64,000 nt of DNA from Anadara kagoshimensis (Eukaryota; Mollusca; Bivalvia; Arcoida; Arcidae), in assembly GCA_021292105.1 (NCBI GenBank), contig CM037874.1, positions 27,907,083 through 27,971,082 of the forward strand. The letters are read 5' to 3'. Each line of letters starts with the position of its first letter. Position 1 is the first letter of the stretch. Below the pieces are notes generated by a model that was given only the letters and a program-made list of their open reading frames with translations, was not told the DNA's origin and did no database searches. This document shows, one piece after another, positions 60,375 to 64,000 of the stretch. The translations under genes were made by a program, and so were the position numbers.

Positions 60375-60592
60375 GCAAGGTTTCACAATCATTTCTTAAC
60401 TAAGATTTTCCACAACTTTCCAAACTCTGGCAAATTTGAAATCTTACAAAATTTCCTAGATTTTATGATGTCATTATGAAGACTTCAAGTTTATAATATT
60501 TGTATATTGTACTTCCAAAATATGTTGTCCTAAAGTTGTTAAATTTAACTTAGGGAAATTTAAGTTACGAAATAAATGTGAAACTAGGGCTA
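60375..60592. mobile_element. MITE family B, copy 5
   Basis: AGGTTTCACAATCATTTCTT and AACTAAGATTTTCC at the left, AACTTAGGGAAATTTAAGTT and GTGAAACTAGGG at the right. Diverged. Confidence 0.7.
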
Positions 60593-60599
60593 TATATAT

Positions 60600-62470
60600 T
60601 ATACACGTATTCCCCAGCACTAAATGCTTTTAAGAGTTCTGAAGCATATACATCGATTCTAAAATAATTTTTCTGTTTAGTTTTATAGCTATTCTACTCC
60701 AAATATGGATGCACATAGAAAAAAAAAACCTATTATTGGGTCTTGTGTTTTTCATCCCCAAATCTCCAATACTCATTAATTATGATTAGAAATAATCAGA
60801 GACACAGTCCACAATTAAAGCCTGTAAATCAAACAAATTGTAAAATAATCAATGACTTGGTTAAACAATTCAAATAAGATATTTACTCAGTTAATAATTG
60901 ATTAGCACGGTGGGTTATATCTAGAGTTATAGTACATGTACTTCACCTAACCAGAGTTCACGTTTAGTTTGCAAGTGCTAAATACCAAATTATTACAGTC
61001 AAACCTGCGTTAAGGTATCCCGAGCCCAATGGAATCGTCTGATTCGGTTTTTTTTTCAGATAATAACCGTTATTACCCGAGTTAAAAATTTAGAATTTTA
61101 TTAAATTAAAACAAAAAATTATTTGCCACCTCTATATAAGGACAAACTGCTTATAGAGGTCGGTAACATTTTACCCCAAATGCTCTGTATTCATATTTTT
61201 GAACCTGTATATAAAAGCACCTGGCTATAAAGGACACTTTTAATAACTCCATAGGATGGCCTTGATAGGTAGGTTTGACTATCAATATCTCAATAAGCAA
61301 TGTCAGCATCGGCTGTCACCTCGGTAAACAATCCTCTATCGAGGTGACAATACAACAACAACTCATAACAAATGCACGTAATATTTACATTAAATTATGT
61401 TCAAAATTGAATAAAAAAAATCTACGTCAAAAGGGACATAAATCCATTCGATTTTCAAGCAGCATTAGAATTTTGCAATATGTACTCTTTGGGGTCATAC
61501 CAAATTTCGTATTCATATATACACAGGTAGTCATGAACCTTTCGTGAATATTTTGTCGCACATTGGGTTACGCGTTTTTGTTGCGTATAATTTTCAAAAT
61601 GTCTTAAAATTGCTTCAAATGGTTATATCTTCACTAAATAAAAAAGGGTAAACATTAACACATAGCGGTTTCAGTTTTGACATTTTCATCAAAAGACCTT
61701 CAGAATGAGGACAGTCATCATCTAATACATGCAGTACAGAGAGAGTGAAATAAATTGTTTATAATAATGTACTTCATTTTCATATTCCCTTTCGGATTAC
61801 GAACGACCATACCAGACACAATGTTTAATCGACATCAACCAGATGTCTTCATCACCAAAATATGGTGGATGATTTGTGTCATTTCGCGAAAAAGAGCCAA
61901 AGCGAAATTTTCATTCAACATCCGATGTTGCGTGGCACCAAACGCACGTTTTCTTGTTTGATTGGTGCTTTTTGTGTTTGAATTAAGCTTTATTTCAAGT
62001 TAAAGTTTGCGCTTTTCCGTTTTGAAGGCGAACAAACGAAAAAGAGAAATTGCACAAATAAGCCACCATACCATGTGCTTTTTGCTTTCCTAAGGTGTCA
62101 GGAGAAAAGTAAAGTTTACGCATATATTCAAACCTGACCATTTCATTATAAGCCTGTGTACATGAATATTTAGAATTAGGAAAATCTTACGAAACACTGA
62201 ACATGGGCTTACAGCAAATGCAACCTTGACCATTTCAGTACAATCGTCAAGATTTTATGCCAGTCGATATTTTACAATGGTCATTAATTTTCCAATCGCC
62301 TAAATTAAATAACTAAAATCAATAAAATAAACAAAAATAAAGAATTATGATTAATTAATTATTCAAATCAATGTACCGATCCTAAATTCTCTATGGTTTA
62401 TGTAATAGCGGTTCCTTAGTAAAGAAGCCAAAACGTTCCTAGTTAAGAAATGGAACCATAGACATATGAA
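60600..62470. other. Gene-free stretch before the last gene
   Basis: AT-rich. Near 61000 the phrase AGTCAAACCTGCGTTAAGG and, 170 bp on, GGACACTTTTAATAACTCC suggest an old dispersed repeat. No exon recognised. Confidence 0.35.
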
Positions 62471-62478
62471 GGTTTAAA

Positions 62479-62527
62479 ATGGAATCTCTACTCGGACTAA
62501 ATGTTGTGTTTTTCACGATTTTAATCG
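62479..62527 (+). CDS. Signal-peptide first exon of a downstream secreted protein
   Basis: ATG opens MESLLGLNVVFFTILI and one base before a GTAAGT donor, phase 1. The next acceptor TTTTACATTGTAG at 63965 gives VQAKEFKSSNWT, making a plausible signal ending in VQA. The same layout as the carbonic anhydrase first exons suggests a related gene, but only 12 residues of the next exon are visible. Confidence 0.65.
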
Positions 62528-62684
62528 GTAAGTTTGGATTTTATATTAACAAGTTATAACAATGTCAATAAAATGCCGTTTTAATAGATAATTATTGAAA
62601 ACTTAGAAACTTTAATATATCAAAATTAAATATGACTATTCCGTATTATTCGAATAGTTTTGGCAAGATTAGTCAAAGAAAAAT

Positions 62685-62836
62685 AATAAAGAAATAAAAT
62701 AAAATAAAATAAAATAAAATAAATAAAATAAATAAATAAAATAAAAAATAAAATAAAATAAATAAAATAAAATAAATAAATACATAACTAAAAAATAAAT
62801 AAATACATTCATAAATAAATAAATAAATAAATAAAA
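62685..62836 (+). repeat. (AAAAT)n/(AAAT)n microsatellite
   Basis: About 150 bp of AAAAT and AAAT units in the first intron of the downstream gene. Confidence 0.92.
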
Positions 62837-63237
62837 AACAGAAACACTTTTGGTAGTTCTGCCTCCCGACAACGAAAAGAGGAAAACCTGTGTCCTTAAT
62901 TTTAAAACATTTTTCTTTTCAAATTAGCGAAAAAAAAATTGCTTAAAAATAGATCGCAATGTTTCAATTGTTTTCCAAGTTATCGCCACTGTACTTTATC
63001 ACATATGTTAGTTTAAGTATACTTCAAATCTATTAAAACATACCATAGATTTGCTTCTTTTAAAAGTAACAGGTCTTTTATTTTTAGACTACAGTGAATA
63101 AAGAAACAGAAACTGAATGTGTTACATAATATACATCATTATTTCACAAAATATACTTCACAAAAAGTTAGGGACCATTGTAAAATTTGAAATAAGAATA
63201 CAACAACTGAAAAATGTAAAATCCATCTGTATTTTGT

Positions 63238-63490
63238 TATAACCCCCGCTTAAAAAGTGGGGGTATATAGTGATAGGGGTGTCCGTCCGTCCTTCCGTTA
63301 CACCTTAGGGTACCTATCTCTTATCCGCAACTCCTCCTAAACCCTTCAATGGATTTTCATGAAACTTTCACATAATCTTTGAGATATAATGTAGATGCAC
63401 CTCCTACTTAAAAATTTGACCCGATGAATTTTTTTTAATGTGGGGGAAGCGGGGGGTATTTTTTGTGAGCTTGTGGCTCACAGTTTTTAT
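63238..63490 (-). mobile_element. Dispersed repeat family C, reverse copy
   Basis: CCCCCGCTTAAAAAGTGGGG at the left, CCTCCTAAACCCTTCAATGG inside and GTGAGCTTGTGGCTCACAG at the right: the reverse complement of 28505-28735. It has a fuller GTCCGTCCGTCC run. Confidence 0.8.
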
Positions 63491-63965
63491 AGTTCTTATT
63501 GTATTCTTGTTTTAAATGATGTTATGAATTAATTTTTTTGTATGGAATTAAATCTCCTTAATGAAATGATGAGAAGTGTGAATATGAAATGATAAGATTT
63601 ACGTTGTACAAAATGAAATAATGTTTTTGATGTGGTCCTTAACTTTTTTTGAGTATATTGACACTACAATTTGTTTTACAGAAACCGTTAAATGACTTTA
63701 ACTTAATTTTTCAGTTTCCAAAGTTTTATCTTTGATTTTGGATTTATGATTTTCACATGGACCGTGAATGAATCATTTGAAGCCAAACGTCGAGAAAACG
63801 CACGAAACCTTTCCCTTTGATAAAATGAAAACGGCAACAGTTTGTTGCAAGTGAATTTCAAATAATTGATTATTGGTATTTGCACCCGTATCTGTGATGT
63901 TACGATATTATTGACTGATTTTATTGTTTTATAATAATACCAATACTTTAAATTTTACATTGTAG

Positions 63966-64000
63966 TTCAAGCTAAAGAGTTTAAAAGTTCCAACTGGACT
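63966..64000 (+). CDS. Second exon of the downstream gene, cut by the window edge
   Basis: After TTTTACATTGTAG the 35 bases complete a phase-1 codon and read VQAKEFKSSNWT. Alpha-carbonic anhydrases begin their domain with W-x-Y at a similar place, so this could be a paralogue. Twelve residues are too few to decide. Confidence 0.5.

Noticed and set aside
62669-62872. Tyr/Phe/Leu-rich minus-strand ORF
   Set aside because: Translation of an AAAT/AAAAT microsatellite.

Overview
This is an AT-rich animal nuclear window. It has intron-split genes with GT/AG junctions, many microsatellites and several families of short dispersed repeats. I read it as a marine bivalve mollusc (inference). The grounds are tRNA-headed SINEs with an AACTC tail, GGCCATAACTCC-type repeats, a CR1/L2/Jockey-type LINE with a 2A motif, and the protein families present. 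Most long ORFs are not genes; the real genes are strings of short exons.

Four loci can be supported. (1) Minus strand, 16439 to 3534: a four-exon GFA-fold (CENP-V-like) protein whose third intron is about 10.3 kb and is packed with nested repeats. (2) Plus strand, body 38604-43679: a secreted, probably GPI-anchored alpha-carbonic anhydrase with all expected active-site residues. Upstream of the body, spread over 18 kb, lie five separate signal-peptide first exons (17643, 22142, 32061, 33629, 35854). All end in phase 1 and all can join the same acceptor; four have their own TATA box. (3) Minus strand, 56671 to 51094: a complete four-exon fatty-acid-binding protein with the canonical family intron phases. 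Its promoter region is duplicated inside intron 1. (4) Plus strand, 62479 to the edge: a signal-peptide exon plus the first 35 bases of the next exon of another secreted protein, possibly a second carbonic anhydrase.

Region by region: 1-2650 holds no clear gene. 2651-16440 is the CENP-V-like gene with SINEs, two inverted 178-bp satellite arrays, a 2.6-kb element with iteron-filled inverted repeats and a 700-bp element of similar design. 16546-31960 is mostly repeats (L1/Tx1-like LINE tail, MITEs, a hAT remnant, 30-bp and 122-bp tandem arrays) with two of the first exons. 31960-43680 is the carbonic anhydrase promoter cluster and body, including a 35-bp minisatellite that appears to have grown out of a MITE end. 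44454-48620 is a nearly full-length but decayed LINE with a 13-bp target duplication. 49000-57000 is the FABP locus. 57000-62400 is repeat-rich and gene-free, and the last 1.5 kb opens the next gene.

The most notable observation is the array of interchangeable signal-peptide exons in front of one enzyme body. If transcribed, it would give one catalytic domain several promoters and several N-termini.
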